A DNA stretch of 64,000 nt from Hymenopellis radicata (Eukaryota > Basidiomycota > Agaricomycetes > Agaricales > Physalacriaceae): contig JADNRX010000002.1 in assembly GCA_015501595.1 (NCBI GenBank), positions 806,001 to 870,000 of the forward strand, written 5' to 3'. Positions 45,652-58,259 of this stretch are shown in pieces. The position numbers were made by a program, and so were the translations under genes. Positions within the stretch are counted from its first letter, which is position 1, and each line of letters begins with the position of its first letter. Under the pieces are notes generated by a model that was given only the letters and a program-made list of their open reading frames with translations, was not told the origin of the DNA and searched no databases.

Positions 45652-48202
45652 CTACTTTGGTGGTTCCTCCGAAGGACCTCCTTCTACGACAGGTAGAGCC
45701 GATGCACCGTTGAGTCGTGCAAAGAAAGTATCCCATTGTCCTTGAACGTTTGTCAGAACCACGGTGCAAGAAAATGTCAAGCCACCTACCCCAATCGAAC
45801 ATCCCTCCAGGAATACCCTCCAATTGGTCACTCAAACCCACGTCCTGTAGATCGAGGACATTTGCAACAGGATCTTTCGAAACATAGTTCATCGCAGGGT
45901 TGAGATTGTTGAAGTTTGAGGAGCCAGAAGCACCAGGAGTGGCGGTAACGAAAGAGCTCATCTCCATCACCGGCGGCCCAGCAGAGCGCCCAACGTCCAA
46001 CTCTGTCCCATCACCGGTGACAAAGACACCTCCCCCGGGACGTGTGGGTCGCGCTTGTACTCAATGCCTGTCGGCGCCTTCTTTCCGATGACACCACTTG
46101 TGGGATCCAAAGTCGGAGGCCCTTCAACACCGATAGGTTCTTCGGTTGATGTGGCCTCGTAGAGAAGACCAATAATTTCTGAAGTCTATCAGGTCGTGTC
46201 AGTTTTTCAGCGATACGTCAACCAGAAAGAAGTTCCACCTTTCTCCGTGCACTCATATGATCAGGGCTCAATTTCGCCTCCCAGCGCCTGACGCAATCTC
46301 TGAGCTTCCCCAGTTTGGCGCGAGCTTGTGCGTCACGCCTTCTTGCCCAAGTGTGATACTGGACAAGAGCACAGCTCGTCGCACCATAAGCGACGACAAG
46401 CCAGACGTCATAGACGGCCTCATTGGCGTCCAACCAGTCGATCGCGTCGCCAGTCAGGGCCACTAGGTTCGACCACTGATCAATCGTGAGCCCAAACTTG
46501 AGATGTGCCGGTCCAGTATATGATAGACGCATGAAAACGCGCCAAAATATCATGCAAGTGCAAGTATAGAGGAGATGGAGTATCCGGCAGCCAAGGGAGT
46601 TCCAACGCCCTTGTACTTCAAGCCTTCGGGAAGTCGTTCTCTCCACGCCTCGATATCGGCGAATAGACTCTGGAGTATCTCGTCCGTGGCAAAATTGAGT
46701 CCAGAAGGGCTATAGATAGTCTTGAGAACCCGACCTAGCAAGACGGACAGCCGTACGAGCTCATCCATGTAGAGATCGTTCACATCTCCACCGCTTGGCA
46801 ATCTCGTGTTCGCAGTCTTGCACGTCAATCATGTAAGGATGTCCATACGTCAGACTAATCCATCTGTCACTAATGACGCAAGCACCCAGAGACGCCGACG
46901 AAGTTCGATGTCCTGGGGGACGCTTTCTGTGCGATGCAGACCGAGATCTTGGGCCATGCGAATGGCAGTTCCCAGACGGACCCAGAGAGCGGAAAGAGCG
47001 TTGGGTACAAACTGGGAGTGGCAATCACCGGTCATGCAGAGGATGAGTAGAGATTGAACATTGACGATGTTGGCGGTGGAGAGAACATCGTCTGCTCGTA
47101 TTAGGGCGTTGACTGTGTAGCGAATATTGTCGAAGACGCCCTGAGGAACTTCGCGGCGAGCAGCAGCAACAAGACACATCGAATAAAGTAAGAGAGGCGG
47201 AGGCGGGGAGATGGCAAGAAATTCCTTGGGCGTGACGATAGGCAAAAGAGGCGCAACTTCGGCAAAGTATGCGTTCAGCAGGCTCTCTATCAGCTCTGGC
47301 TCGATGTGCATGTCCTTGGGAAGGGGAGGAGCGGGATGCTGTTCATCCCGTGGCGGTTTGCGGACTTGGATCAGCGTCGATGTGGGCGAGGACGCGAACA
47401 CATCAAATGTGTGGTGGTAGCGTACATCGTAAGCTTCATAAGTACGCGGCGGGACAGTGGCTGTAGAATGGAGTATGTGGGGAAGAGAAGTCAAACCTAA
47501 AGGGTCAGCAAGCTATTCTGCACGACAAGTGAGCTGCTCACCAAACACAGCGACGTCCTGTTCGGTGTGAGGCCGATGCTGTGCAGCCTTTTCCGGATGG
47601 GACTCGTCTTCGTTGGCCTTTTTCTTCTTGAAGCGCGTCTCTGTGATGGGCAAGAAGAAAGTGCACTCAAAGCCGTACTGCTTGCAATGCTGGCAGACGA
47701 TGGGATCGCTGTCTGAGAGAATATCGCAGCGTATTTTGCGCGACCGACACGAGTCGCAGGCGCGTGCAGTCTTTGTGCGTTTCTTCACGTCGGATGGCCG
47801 GGCGTCATCGTCTGTATCATCGTCCTTTCTAGAGTCCTTGCGTTTGCGCTTGGAAGACGAAGCCTCGCCTGACGGGGTTTGTGGCGGCGGCGGCTGGGAA
47901 TACATGACTACCGGCTGGCCGACGACGCCTGGATGCTGGCCGACTACCGGCTGATATTGTGCTGGTGGATACTGGTAGGGATAAGGCGGCATATGATACG
48001 GATACGGTTGTGGCGGCCCAGGGGAGCCATGGTAAGGCTGCTGGTATGGGGGATACGAGGGGTTCATCATGTAAGGCGGGGGATAGCCGGGAATGGGTGG
48101 GGCGGGCGGCGCGGCAGGTGGCTGTGAGCGTTTCTGCCGTGGTTTTTTCTGCGTTGCCTCCTTGGTCGGCTCAGACGGCGACTCGGTGGGGGAATCAGGC
48201 AT
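45652..48202 (-). CDS. Zn2Cys6 fungal transcription factor
   Basis: Nuclear regulator. Exon 1 (48202-47542) codes a proline/tyrosine-rich stretch (about residues 25-110), basic nuclear-localisation-like runs (SSSKRKRKDSRKDD), and the binuclear cluster CDSCRSRKIRCDILSDSDPI followed by VCQHCKQYGFEC with all six cysteines. A typical fungal-specific transcription factor domain follows from 47496 (LLYSMCLVAAARREVPQGVF, LLILCMTGDCHSQFVPNALS, GTAIRMAQDLGLHR, SDRWISLTYGHPYMIDVQD). The last exon ends with QWDTFFARLNGASALPVVEG. Two one-base frame breaks lie at 46885-46887 (a G-run, just before ACVISDRW) and 46809-46813 (before TRLPSGGDVNDLY). The target genes cannot be told. Confidence 0.88.
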
Positions 48203-48888
48203 CTCTTATATAGCTCCTGCTGACTAGTGACTAAGCACTGGTCTGTCCTGGGATCGTCAACCTCTGCGCCGAGTCAAGCGCGCCCTCGGCTACAACGGCT
48301 GCACAAGTAATCGGAGGTTCGCTGAAAAGTCTTGCTGGCTGGCGCGGTGTCAACTTCAACGATGCCGGTCCCTTTTCAAACTCCGTCACTTTGCCCTGAT
48401 AAATCAATCACGCCACCGACGCCTGCCGCCGGCTCCGAACGGCGAACACTCCCTCCTTCGGTTCAGTTTCCTCACTGGTCCCTCAGCAGGCTCTGACTCG
48501 ATTTCAGCAACGGCGCTATGAACTAAGTAATGCACCGTGTGTGAGTGGAGCTATCATGCAATCAATCTTCCGTATACATACATCTGCACCGATCTGAGAT
48601 GGGTCATCTTTAACCAACTCAATTTAACCTTGAGCTCGACAGGTGTCCTGTAGTTATGTACCCTAACGACCCCACTCTCATAAATACGTTGTACCCCTTT
48701 GTAATCTAGTCATGAAATCATAAGCTCGTAAGTAGCGGACTCCTCTAAATACCATGGGCAATTTACCCGCCAAGCCACAGTAGCCGTTTAACCCCATATT
48801 CCATTTTTGCGTACATGGATGTCATACGCTGAGCCTCCGCCAAGCTAAATCCCAATAAGCACTTGAAAAAATTCACGCAAGAAGAAAC
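48203..48888. other. Promoter region of the Zn2Cys6 gene
   Basis: About 690 bp with no recognised gene. It separates the start of the transcription factor gene from the 3' end of the SAC phosphatase. Confidence 0.5.
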
Positions 48889-51800
48889 TCACCCGACGAC
48901 ATCTTCAACCTTGACAAAATCAGGAGTCGCTGAACCAGAGTCTTCACACGCACTCCGAATGCGTTCCACAATCATGTCTACGGCTTCCCGACAACTCCCC
49001 GCCCCCTCAGTCTCCTCAACACCAATGACTGGGCCATCATAACCATCCGAAGAGGTACGCCTCAGTCGCGCAGGATCAATCGGCAGCATCTTGAAGGCAG
49101 CAAAACTTTTTCTCTGCACCTTCGTACAGACCATCCCCTAAGATCGTTGAGAGTGATGTCCTACCCCCGCGGCCCCTTCCCACAACAGTAACAGACTTTC
49201 GCTGTGACGACACCGGTGGTATGGGTGGAGAAGAAGAAGGTCCTTCCAAAACTATTTCTGACGGAATAGCTTGTCACACGAGTGATTTCGTGGCTATTCA
49301 GCCACTCGATCACGAATCCCGCGTTCTGTTCAGAGTCCCGGCTTGCTTCTTCAAGAGGCGAAAGTATGTACGCTCCTAGAAAAACACTGGTCAGGTGCAT
49401 AAAACAACCAAGGTCATTAATTCTCACCCTTGGATATACTGACAACATCGCCTAAAGGCACCCGGGTATATTTCTTCACTTTCTGGAGGGTATAATCATA
49501 ACTCTGTAGTAGGCACGCATGTCAGGAGAAATGCTCGTAAGAGGTCGAAGATACTCACAATAATATAAATAGCTCGGACAGTCTTGGGCCACGCGTTAGC
49601 CAGGTTCGCTAGGAGGTGAACAAACTTACTAAAAGTAACACCTTCTCTTCCCACTTATCCCCAACCCGCACGTTTAGCCCATCAGGTGCGAACATGGTCC
49701 AGCCGGAGAGTAACCGCTCGCCCTCTTCCAATACTCTACTGACACTTGTAGCGATTGCCTCTGACCGTATCTTGGACAGTCGAATAAGATTACTAGGGTC
49801 CGTACTTTGAAGCTTCAGCAGAAACTCCGAGAACACAGAGAGTGTACGATGCCCGAGCATGAAATCGATCACCGCTTGGCAAAACCAATCACTGAAGGTC
49901 GACGTATACATCCTGATGGTGGATAGATTAGTATGATCCATAGCGTGAAGAACAACTCTCACCTCGCCAAAGAATTTACCCCATCGTTGAGAAGTCCGCT
50001 GAGATCACGCTTCCCGGTTCTGTGTAAATGAAAAGTAAGCACAGAAACCCCCAGAACGACAAGAATGACATACCTTGTGAAATCGCCCTTCAACGCTGAT
50101 GTTCCCGCGCTAAGGTCTCGTCAGTGATAAATCCATTCGCCTGTTGCTTTGTACTCACTAAGCTCTGCTAATGGCATCCCCATTGTTCGCCCACATATCG
50201 TTGAAGACGACATCAACCTCTTCACGTTTACCTTCGACAAGTAGCGCCACGGCACCCAACTGTCTGCCGAGAACATAGCGAGCGAATGCACTCTGTACCA
50301 CGTTGGTCCGGTCCAGGCAATCAATGCAGTTGACCCGGAACACACCCTTTTGTGTTGAAAGGACATCCTCTTCGCAGAGCCATAGATATCTGAAATAAAT
50401 TCCCATGATAAGCGGACGACCAAACGGATTAAGAATGGATTGACCCTTGTCCCTCGAAGGTCCTCTCCATCCGTTCAATCAGTTTGGATATATTCTCGTA
50501 CTTCATGCCCTTAGTTTCGACGTGGAAGTCGTACTCATTGTACTGCACTTCTGGCGATGCCAATTCTCCGCTATAAGTCTTATAGGCTTGTGTAAGAGCA
50601 CCTTCTTTCCCTTGTTCTTCGGCGAGGTTGACAATCACCTATCCAATGAATTGTGAGAAAGTGTGGAGAATTAAGGAAGAGGCACGTACATGAGGCCCAT
50701 ATTTCGGCACTGTCTTCGCGAAATGACGACGTATGGCGTCCAGATTCTGAGCGTGAGTATGCTCCGGAGCCAAGACTGGCGGTGGCTTCAATCCATAACC
50801 AGTCTGCGTCCAAAACAGAGGAACTTGTGACCTTAGTAGACGACAAGGCACGGAAGTCTTTGAACCTACTAGATCCTCGGATTTGGACGTAGCTGAATGT
50901 GTTCGTCTTGCCTTCTCTCTGAGATTACAGAATTAGAACCTGTCACTAGAACTCAGATTACGACTTACCTTAATACGAACGACGGTTTCGGTCTCCACAA
51001 AGTTGGCTACATGCGCCTCATCGTCCACGCCTCTACGTTGATACCGCAGCCCAGCGCGGTCGCGTGAGCGACGAGATACCACTATGTAATCAATCGTTTC
51101 CCCATCGACGACGAAAGAGGCGATCTGGCAGTATCCTTGCATGATCGGGAGGACGTAAGGGTGTAGCTATGACGAGAAATGAGAATAACATTTCCAAAGA
51201 CATACGAAAACGTACACCAGCGTCAATGAACGGTTTCGCAAGGAATTCGTTCCACCAGAACTGTCGGTCAACCCTCCTCCAAAGGGGAAGAGTCGGGGTT
51301 GGTTCACTGACATTTCCATGATGCGATTGATGATCATTGGGCAAAACGTTCAGATCCGCAAGCAAAGCAGTCTCTTTCTGCGCTTTGGCAATCTGATCAC
51401 GCTTCTGCTGCATGGAACGCGTAATGTCTACAAGATGTATTCAGAAGTAATAAGACGATGTAAGAGGACCGAACTCACCAAAGTTGTAAGCAAAATACAT
51501 TCCACCCTTGGTGAACTCTTTGATGCACTCTCTAACAATCTTCTCCTCAAGTTCTGAATGTCTTTCCTCAGTCGATACGGGTCCAGTTTCTGGAGCCAAG
51601 ATACTAGCCAAGACTTCCTCGGGTTGTTTGTCTTCCATTAAGAGCCGCTCTGCTTCCTCTGGAGTGGTGGTAGCATCATCCTGAGTAGCCTCTTGTTCGG
51701 GTGTAGGAGGGAAAATCGGTTTCTTCCAAAATGACAAACGCGACGCGATAGCTTTGATTACAGGAGATCCTGTAGGGGATTCAGTAGACAAATCGGAAGA

Positions 51801-52620
51801 AGAATCGGAAGGCGAGCGAGGATAAGGAGAAGGTGAAGGTGAAGGTGAATGTTCGTCGGTGTTCAAGTCGATGACGGGCGTCAGGAGTTTGTCTGGAGGT
51901 TCCAGAGGGGAAAATTGTACACGAGGACCGGACTTTGGGGGAGGGGTGATCGCTCGTGGCGTGTCGTCTGGGCCTGGATTGTTACTTGGTTGTTCGTGAG
52001 ATGAAGAGACGCTATCAAGAGTGTGACTAGTCGATAACGGCGAGACTGGCCCTGAACGAGACGCGAGCGTGTTTATGCGGATCCGAGCAGCCTCCTCGGT
52101 CAAGGGAATAGCCGTTATGCCCTTGACACCGTGAACAGCATGTAAATCCTCTAAAACTAGTTGATGATCAGTTACGACTGCTGTATACCAATAAGCAGCA
52201 CTAACAGGTTCCAACGTTGTTTTTGGTAGTTATGACGAGGAGATGAGACGCTGAAGCAGACGTTAAGGCAGTTCGAAACTCAGCATTGAGTATTGAGGAC
52301 TCACCGGAAAACAGTTCAAGGATTCCAACGATGCCATGAACAACAACTGAGTCCTCCCATTCTCCTTGTATAACTATCTCCTCAACTTTGCCTGCTTTTC
52401 CCCAAGAGATTCTAACGCCATGTAACGAGCCTACCGCTCCATGAGGTCTCAATAATAAACCTTCCTTGGTCACAAGCAAAGCTATATGATCGTACGGTGA
52501 CGGTGCCGGCACCGCGGGAACGACGTACTTGGGCTGAAGGTGGGGCACAGGCACTACGACCGGCGGTGGAGGCGGAGGAACGACGGGCGCCTTGGGCGCC
52601 TTGGTGAAAAATTTCCTCAT
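48889..52620 (-). CDS. SAC-domain phosphoinositide phosphatase (Sac2/INPP5F type)
   Basis: Removes phosphate from phosphoinositides on endomembranes. The N-terminus MRKFFTKAPKAPVVPPPPPP is proline-rich. A long disordered insert near residues 190-310 (SPSPSPSPYPRSPSDSSSDL) interrupts the SAC fold. The catalytic CX5R(T) site is VNCIDCLDRTNVVQSAFARY at about 50285-50340. Beyond it a region with FSDWFCQAVIDFMLGHRTLS and FAPDGLNVRVGDKWEEKVLL matches the hSac2 domain that distinguishes INPP5F-type enzymes, so a PI4P phosphatase is the best guess. There are more than ten introns; I did not fix every border. The end is DFVKVEDVVG at 48889. No frame break was noticed in the parts checked. Confidence 0.88.
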
Positions 52621-54210
52621 CGCCGTCGTTGGCGAAGGGAGGTTGTCACCGGAAAGCCCCTGAATGCACTGAAGTGATGATCGACAGAGCTTCACGTCAT
52701 TGACTGTAGTAACAGATTGAACCTCGACCAATAGTAATTTCCCTGTACCAAACGAATCTAATTCCTCCTACTTCAGTACATGAAAGTAGATGCTACGGCA
52801 TTGCTTCGGGGTGTCCGAACATCAATCATGTTACTGCTCCGTACCGCCTCAATGCACAAATACCACAGGATTTATTCTCCAGTGAATCAGCATCTCGAAA
52901 GTAATCATTCCTTGATGAATATTTGAACTCGAACTTGGGTACCTGACACGGTCTTCATGTCTGGGAAACCAAAAGGTTACGGTCCGTCCTCATTCGACTT
53001 AACAGTGCGTGGTTCATGATTCGGATGCGTGACCACGAGGGTGCGAACTCCGAGGGCTTAGAATGAGAGAAATCCCACTCGATTGAAGCATTGTCAAGAT
53101 AGGGAATCTACGTCGAATTCTAGAGTATGATCTAGTCATCACGTCTCCCAACACAGAACAATACGCTCACGATATAATGCTACTTCACATATCCCGGGTC
53201 AAATCTAGGCCCCGGCCTAGCATCGATAGCCATATGGTAGATAGAGACAGAGATCGTGAATGATTCGTGAGGCTGTTATAAGCCTAAGGTTTTGTTTATA
53301 GCGTGGTGAGAAGCTCGAAGAGTGGTGCCTAGATCAATGTACTTTGCAGACATACACGATGACGTTGGCGCAAAGGTACTAACATCAGATTGTTTTCAGT
53401 TTCCCGTGAGCATCTACGTACCATTCAGGAGGAGAGCGGTTGAATGTAAGTCCATTCTGGATCATGCGCTATGGCCACGGAAACTGAAACGGAACGACAC
53501 CTCACAGATTAGGCATAATGAAAGCACCTCAAGATATGTTAGCCTTTAGAGGTATCGTCTTTTGTCGTAGTGTGAACTTGGCGGGAGAAAAGAAGATTAG
53601 ACCCTCACTTTCGACCGCTGGAGTTGGAAAGAGAATTAGCCTATGAGTGTAGGACCTGTATTTGGGCATGTACTTACTTCACATGTCAGGAAAATAGATA
53701 GACGGCCATGACGAAACCAGCGTGAGTGCTTTGGTTTAGATTTCCGGAGATTGCGCCGTCGCCCCAGCCTGCATCGCCGTAAGGAGAGGTCTACGAATAC
53801 CAGAGTCTATGAGTCAGCAGAGGTCAGTAGTGCCATCTTGAGTAAGAACCCAAGCGTGGCGCAACACAGTTATCTATCAACGGCATTAAGCAAAAATTGC
53901 ATTGCGAGCCGGTTAATCACCACCTTCGGACTTGCCTGTAATGGATACGACACATTCGCCTTGCTTATCGTTGTAACGTTAGACGTACTGGTTTTGGAGA
54001 TTTTGTTGCAAAGTATCTCCCTGTAACCCCCCGTCCCTCAGATACCATCCGGTCTAAGCGCCTCACCCAAACCGTCCTCTCGGCCGCCATCTCAACCGAA
54101 TATGTCGTCCAAGTCGAACATGAGGGAGGCTTTCATCTCCGCATTTGGAGGTAAAGATTCCAACGATTCACCCACGCCAGAGCTCACTCAGCTCCAAGAC
54201 ATCCGACAAA
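52621..54210. other. Gene-poor stretch
   Basis: About 1.6 kb. Short frames at 53322-53549 and 53751-54026 (plus) have no recognisable features. The first 200 bp should be the SAC phosphatase promoter. Confidence 0.4.
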
Positions 54211-55036
54211 TTATTGAAAGACCAGTCGCCACCCATCAATACGGCTGCGCTCCATAACCGTGCCCGACTCCTCCAAATATGGTGCTGTACAAGACGGAAA
54301 AGTAGTCGTCGTAGTCGAAATGGGAACATCTTCAAGTTCGGCCTCCGACGCGATAGTGTCCATGCCCTTCTTCGCTTTGACCTCCTCCCATTTCCGCCTC
54401 GTCGTCTTTAAGTGTCTGTACCCGACTGGATCCCGTTGTCGCATCTCCTCTTCCTCTTCATCCGATGGACTGTCAAATGACTTGATAGAATCTGACCGTT
54501 CAATCCGTGACACTGTAGTCCCGTTCCGATCTCAACGCCCTTGGCTCTCTTTTGGATGAGCATGGCGATGAACTTGGTTGGTGCACGGTTGAGCTCGGAC
54601 TCTTCAACGGGGAACTCGGACTTCTGAACGCGTCGCAGGACACCATCAGGAATGGGCGGGAGTTTTGGGATGGGGGGAACAGGGGGAATGGGCGAGGGCG
54701 GCGAAACATTAAGGGTATGGCGGTGGACATCAGCTCAGACGTTGAAGAACCATAGTTGATGACGGTCACGTTGGGATCTTGTGAGTGTTTCTCATTCAAT
54801 CCCGTATCGAGGCGCTTCTAGTGTTCCCTTTCCGGCCACAAGGGTAAGTACCATCAGTTGACACTAGCTTCTGTGACGCAGTATTCGTACTCGTTCGTGC
54901 GCGCATAGGTTCGGCGCACCGTTTTATTTCGCTGTAGATTCCGAGTCCATCCTTGCACGGTAAACTTCGACAGTTCGAGTTTTGCGTAGAGCACAGCCGC
55001 CCGAGGAGGAGGAACATATAACGCGGAACCTTCCAC
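54211..55036 (-). CDS. Possible hypothetical protein, disordered and acidic
   Basis: Candidate spliced minus-strand gene. A first frame from 55036 (MEGSALYVPPPRAAVLYAKL) ends at a GT donor after YEYCVTEA. A second frame holds NVTVINYGSSTSELMSTAIP and proline-rich sequence. A third at 54513-54211 holds SDSIKSFDSPSDEEEEEMRQ and YRHLKTTRRKWEEVKAKKG. The junctions do not all fit phase, which may be due to the one-base errors common in this window. No domain is recognised and the call is weak. Confidence 0.3.
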
Positions 55037-55837
55037 ACTAGCAGATTCCAGCCACCAGCGTGTAATCTGGGAAGACTATTACTGAGGACTTGAGCTCGGC
55101 AAGGTAAACCAATGGCATCTGGAGCAGCTCACCCCACGGTACACAGTATGACTCGTAGGGCGACTTTGAGCCCAAAGTGAAAGAGATGGCGGTGCAGAGC
55201 CAACTTGAATGACCAATCCGCCGAAGCGTGAGAAAGTTTTTTTCGCCATAAAAACTTGGCGTCAGCTCTCTCTTAGCAATCTCTTAGTTTCATTCATCTT
55301 CCGCGAGGGCGCAGCCTGGCCTCAACGTTCAACTCTAAATCAGACATCCGAGAGCTGTAGTCTCTTGTCAAATGGTTCGTCGATGCTCTTTGCTCTGTTC
55401 TGGGACTCCCCTTCCCCGATGATTTATCTTTCAAAAAAAACGTTTTAATTAGACCCCGACTCATTTTTCAATGGGACTGACGTTACTTTTCCATCTGAGA
55501 CTTGTTCGCCTCGTACCTCTCAATCACTTTGCTAACTCCTTTCATAGATCCTGCTGCCATCTGACGAACCCATTTTGATCCCAGTAATTACCGCCGCCAC
55601 AATGTCATGTACCCCCACACACAATAAAACACCATTTCTCAGTCATTATACCGAGTCCATCGATAACGTCGAACACGCAGACGAGCAAGTCGAAAACACT
55701 GTTCCAATTTCGATCACCGTATTAACGGCGAGTCTACCTCATGGACTTCCCGATATTGACGCACTGCTTGCCTTTGTCTCGCTACAAGAAATGACATTCA
55801 ATTCATCCAGTCAGTGATGTACAGTCCCTATCTATAC
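55037..55837. other. Intergenic, nothing recognised
   Basis: An 80-codon frame at 55575-55817 (plus) is unsupported. Pyrimidine-rich and A-rich runs occur near 55430. Confidence 0.4.
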
Positions 55838-56930
55838 CTATTTCCTCGACACCGTTGCTGTAATCAAGCCGCTAGGGAGCATATCAGACTGGAGGTAAAC
55901 CGGCAAGAGAAGACTTCAATTTACCTTGGTGCATCTAACGGCATAAACACCTCCGCATTAGCAGGCTTCTTATTCTCCAGGCCGAGGTAGTCCATGTCGA
56001 CCGGTACATAGTGCTTGTTAGGAAGCGCGTAGCTGATGCTCTTAAGCGGAGGGCACTGCTCCAGGATCTTCTGCGCCATGATGTATAACGTAGCCTGGAC
56101 AGAGGCCGACTCGTCTTCCGCAAAGACAGCCAGAGTGGTACTCTTCGCGATCTGCGGGATACGGACGTCCCACATGGTCGCGGGGGCAGCATCGGAATTG
56201 GTGGAAGCGGGGAAATAGTCGTCAGCGAGAGAAACGATAGGAATGGTGAATACGGGATAGGTGTAGTCCATCTCAACGGCTGTGGAGAAAATACGATCGG
56301 AGACCTCGACTAGGGTCGTGTACTCGTCGCGTACAAACTTTTCGAATGCTGAGCCACTAGATTTTAAGACTGGGGACTGGATATCAATAGATCGATATGA
56401 ATCTAGTATAAAGGTAGCATACCCAAGAGATCTTTCAATCCAGAAGACATCGTCGCCTCCAGCTCATTCGGCCTTTTGACCAGATCAAGATGCACCGTCC
56501 GCTTCTCGTCCCCGTCCCGGACGAAACTGTGCTGGCCGCCCGGCCCAGTGAGGCGGGTCCACTTGAGCTGCTGAATATCGATGTGCGCAGACGACAGATG
56601 GTCATATTTAGCGAGAACGTGGGAACCAAGATGGAGAGCAAATCGCTCGGGAATGAGAATGTGCGGCGACGTTTTGGCGAGCGCGTAGGTTATGTTCTTC
56701 ACTAAGACCACCACTCAGTATTGCGAACTGGGTATATCGATTGAGTTGTACATACTTGAATCTGTAGCGACAACGACCGAGTTGTCGGCCTTGGTATAGC
56801 TTGTCTCGATTTGTCCTTCGACCAGGAGCCTCACGGTGTACTCGACAACCTGATGCTCGGTTGGGGTCCTCACCACCCGGAAGAGGCGTATCTTATCTTT
56901 ACCATAACGAGCAGAGGAGAGGTAAGACAT
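55838..56930 (-). CDS. Uricase (urate oxidase)
   Basis: Oxidises urate to 5-hydroxyisourate in purine breakdown, normally in peroxisomes. Four exons (56930-56756, 56701-56423, 56369-55925, 55871-55838) give 933 nt, 310 residues. Motifs: YGKDKIRLFRVVR, YTKADNSVVVATDSMKNITY, HVLAKYDHLSSAHIDIQQLK, GPGGQHSFVRDGDEKRTVHL, FVRDEYTTLVEVSDRIFSTA, ASVQATLYIMAQKILEQCP, SYALPNKHYVPVDMDYLGL and AEVFMPLDAPSGLITATVSR. The C-terminus is S-R-K rather than the S-K-L type, so the usual peroxisomal signal is not evident. The frame is intact. Guanine deaminase (18.5 kb) is in the same pathway. Confidence 0.94.
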
Positions 56931-57843
56931 TGTAGGCGATGTTGATGAAGATTGAGAGAGTTCAACGTATGTTATAACGCGAAGCGGGAAATCTGGCCTG
57001 ATCTAGATTATGATCCCTCTGAGTCTGTGATCCCTATCCTCTTATCGGAACACGTGAGCATGAGGAGTCAAGAAGGAAAATTGGTCATATCGAGGCACCC
57101 GTGATGCTCTCTGGTGCTATTTTTGAACCGAGGCAGATCCAAATCCGGACGTCAAACCTACCGAGGCAGATTCTATTTTGGGACGACCACCTCCTCGTTC
57201 CACCCTCGTCAAGCCGTAGTATTACCTCCTTTGTCGAGTCCATCATCCAGATGGAGATGGCCCTGATCCTGATCCTGATGTCGCGCTGCTGAGAATGCCG
57301 GAGGACGTCGTCAACGCCATGCTTGCGGGGGCGGTATACTGGTTCTTGAATTGACCTCAGACACGAGGTGTGCCTTTATTTCCCTTTATCTGCATTCACC
57401 TAGTGCCGTCGTAACATGCGACTCTGTTGGTGGTGCGAATACCACGTCGTGACTCATTATCCACCTCTGGCATTGAGGCGACGAGGTCAACTAAGTACGT
57501 GATCTCTGATTCGTTCTTATGGTGTGGCACTGATTTCTTCCGTTTAAGTCTTTGATTGATATTCCTTCATACGGGCATCGGCGCTGGCTTCGAGTCATCG
57601 ACCCCACTTCCAGTCAATTTCAATACGACGGACTCGTCATTTGGCTAGTACGCGCCGGCGAACAACAGCTTGGCTTCGCGCCAGCTGCCAAGTACTACAG
57701 GTTGCTCGATGTAGGTTCTTAATCGGACGATAGGGTAGCAAAGGTAGAATGAATTCAACGTGTCTTGCTCGTCCTTCAAACTCTAGTTTGTGTGACAGAG
57801 TCCAAAAGACTTATGCCCGATGACAGCCGTTGGTTCTCTGAAG
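56931..57843. other. Gene-poor stretch with no recognised gene
   Basis: Upstream region of uricase. A short readable piece near 57590-57720 has no homologue that I recognise. Confidence 0.35.
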
Positions 57844-58259
57844 ATGGGTACCTCGACTTTCTCCCGGTATCCCGTCGTGGTCGATAAGCGGGCTCCTCTC
57901 AAGAAAATCTGTCTCCTGGGCTATGGAATCACCACTGCATGAGGCTCGGTTGTTAAACAACCCGGTACTAGTATCAGTGTGTCCTTGTGGTTCTACAATT
58001 TGTACCTCCATTTAAGTTTGTCTCAAAAACTCAACTGTCGCGGTCTTTGGCTGCGGGGCTATTAGGCTTGGTGTTAGCACCACATCTCAACTTGTCGGTG
58101 CGAGCCGTATCATTACGGTCGATACGAATCCCATCAAGGAGTCGTGGGCGCACAACTTCGGCGCCACGGACTTTGTGAACCCGAGTACCCTGGGTGAGGG
58201 TGGGCAGATTCAGGATTATCTTGTGAAGATTACGGATGGCAGTGGTGTATGTGAGTAGT
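57844..58259 (+). pseudogene. Relic of class III alcohol dehydrogenase (S-hydroxymethylglutathione dehydrogenase)
   Basis: Two decayed pieces in order. The first reads MGTSTFSRYPVVVDKRAPLK then CLLGYGITT followed by a stop. The family has CLLGCGITTG here, so the cysteine that binds the catalytic zinc is replaced by Tyr. The second, from about 58032, reads STVAVFGCGAIRLGV, ASRIITVDTNPIK and NFGATDFVNPSTLGEGGQIQ then KITDG. The NAD motif GLGAVGLG has become GCGAIRLG. The N-terminal catalytic domain and everything past the coenzyme domain are missing. It is a dead fragment of a formaldehyde-detoxifying enzyme. Confidence 0.75.
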
